From Streptomyces sp. 6-11-2 (GTDB taxonomy: Bacteria > Actinomycetota > Actinomycetes > Streptomycetales > Streptomycetaceae), in NCBI RefSeq assembly GCF_006540305.1, contig NZ_BJOR01000001.1, positions 6,758,001-6,822,000 on the forward strand: a stretch of 64,000 nt of DNA. The letters run 5' to 3'. Below are positions 63,836 through 64,000 of this stretch, piece by piece. Within the stretch, counting starts at the first letter, position 1. The number at the start of each line of letters is the position of its first letter. The position numbers and the translations under genes were made by a program. Under the pieces are notes generated by a model, which saw only the letters and a program-made list of their open reading frames with translations, was not told the DNA's origin and searched no databases.

Positions 63836-64000
63836 GCCAGCTCCCTGAAGGAAAGGTCGAAAACCATCGGCCAACGGTGCCCGGTCTCCGGGACCGTGCG
63901 TTTTCGCCTGATCACGAAACCACTGATCAGTCTTGTTCGGTCATCGCTCGGATGCCACTTGGATCCACTCGCGCCGAGGCAACCGGAGTGTTCGACGCGC
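63836..64000. other. Upstream region of the NRPS operon
   Basis: These 165 bp contain no recognisable gene and should carry the promoter of the minus-strand operon that starts at 63835. Whether another cluster gene begins just outside the window cannot be seen. Confidence 0.5.

Overview
The window reads as chromosomal DNA of a Streptomyces (or a close streptomycete relative). GC content is very high with strong third-position GC bias, and GTG and TTG starts and ATGA/GTGA start-stop overlaps are frequent. Characteristic gene types include a FurA-KatG pair, several SpoIIE-type PP2C phosphatases, a CGNR-zinc-finger regulator, an ISAs1-type insertion sequence and a DmdR/IdeR-type iron box. No rRNA, tRNA or CRISPR array was recognised. 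Function calls rest on family motifs read by eye.

Layout. 1-11122: a catabolic and uptake locus on the + strand: NMT1/THI5-type ABC importer, IclR regulator, aldehyde dehydrogenase, nitrilase-superfamily amidohydrolase, NCS1 permease, Zn alcohol dehydrogenase and a second aldehyde dehydrogenase, closed by a strong terminator. 11366-13886: a lipoprotein, an acyl-CoA dehydrogenase remnant and a FUSC membrane protein. 13943-20330: a recombination-prone stretch with a frameshifted beta-hydroxyacid-dehydrogenase/imine-reductase-type gene, two decayed IS5-type transposases, one intact ISAs1-type IS, a TetR/membrane-protein pair apparently lying inside a split small gene, and a 196-bp MITE-like palindrome ending in CTAG. 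20439-28607: a multicopper oxidase, a TMEM175-type channel, a secreted Gly-rich protein, a GAF-SpoIIE phosphatase, and an AraC regulator divergent from an SDR and a SnoaL-like gene. 29093-31860: a perfect iron box followed by a penicillin-acylase-like/GNAT pair that looks siderophore-related. 32156-45956: two more SpoIIE phosphatases, CGNR/MFS, MerR/MFS and LysR/MFS pairs, and a translationally coupled malic enzyme-fumarase operon. 46180-48374: a gene graveyard (maleylacetate reductase, intradiol dioxygenase, enolase and FAD oxidase fragments) around an intact inorganic pyrophosphatase. 48375-52319: a CAP-domain protein, then furA-katG.

52442-63835 is the most distinctive part. A MarR repressor with an apparently leaderless, palindrome-covered promoter precedes an MFS exporter fused to a universal-stress-type domain. 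Facing it is a five-gene minus-strand operon: a carrier-protein/membrane hexapeptide-acyltransferase fusion resembling the terminal part of epsilon-poly-lysine synthetase, a half-C/A/T/TE NRPS, a TauD/SyrP-like oxygenase, and SbnB-like and SbnA-like enzymes that together should make L-2,3-diaminopropionate. I infer a small biosynthetic cluster for a 2,3-diaminopropionate-containing and possibly beta-hydroxylated peptide or amide. It may continue beyond the right edge.
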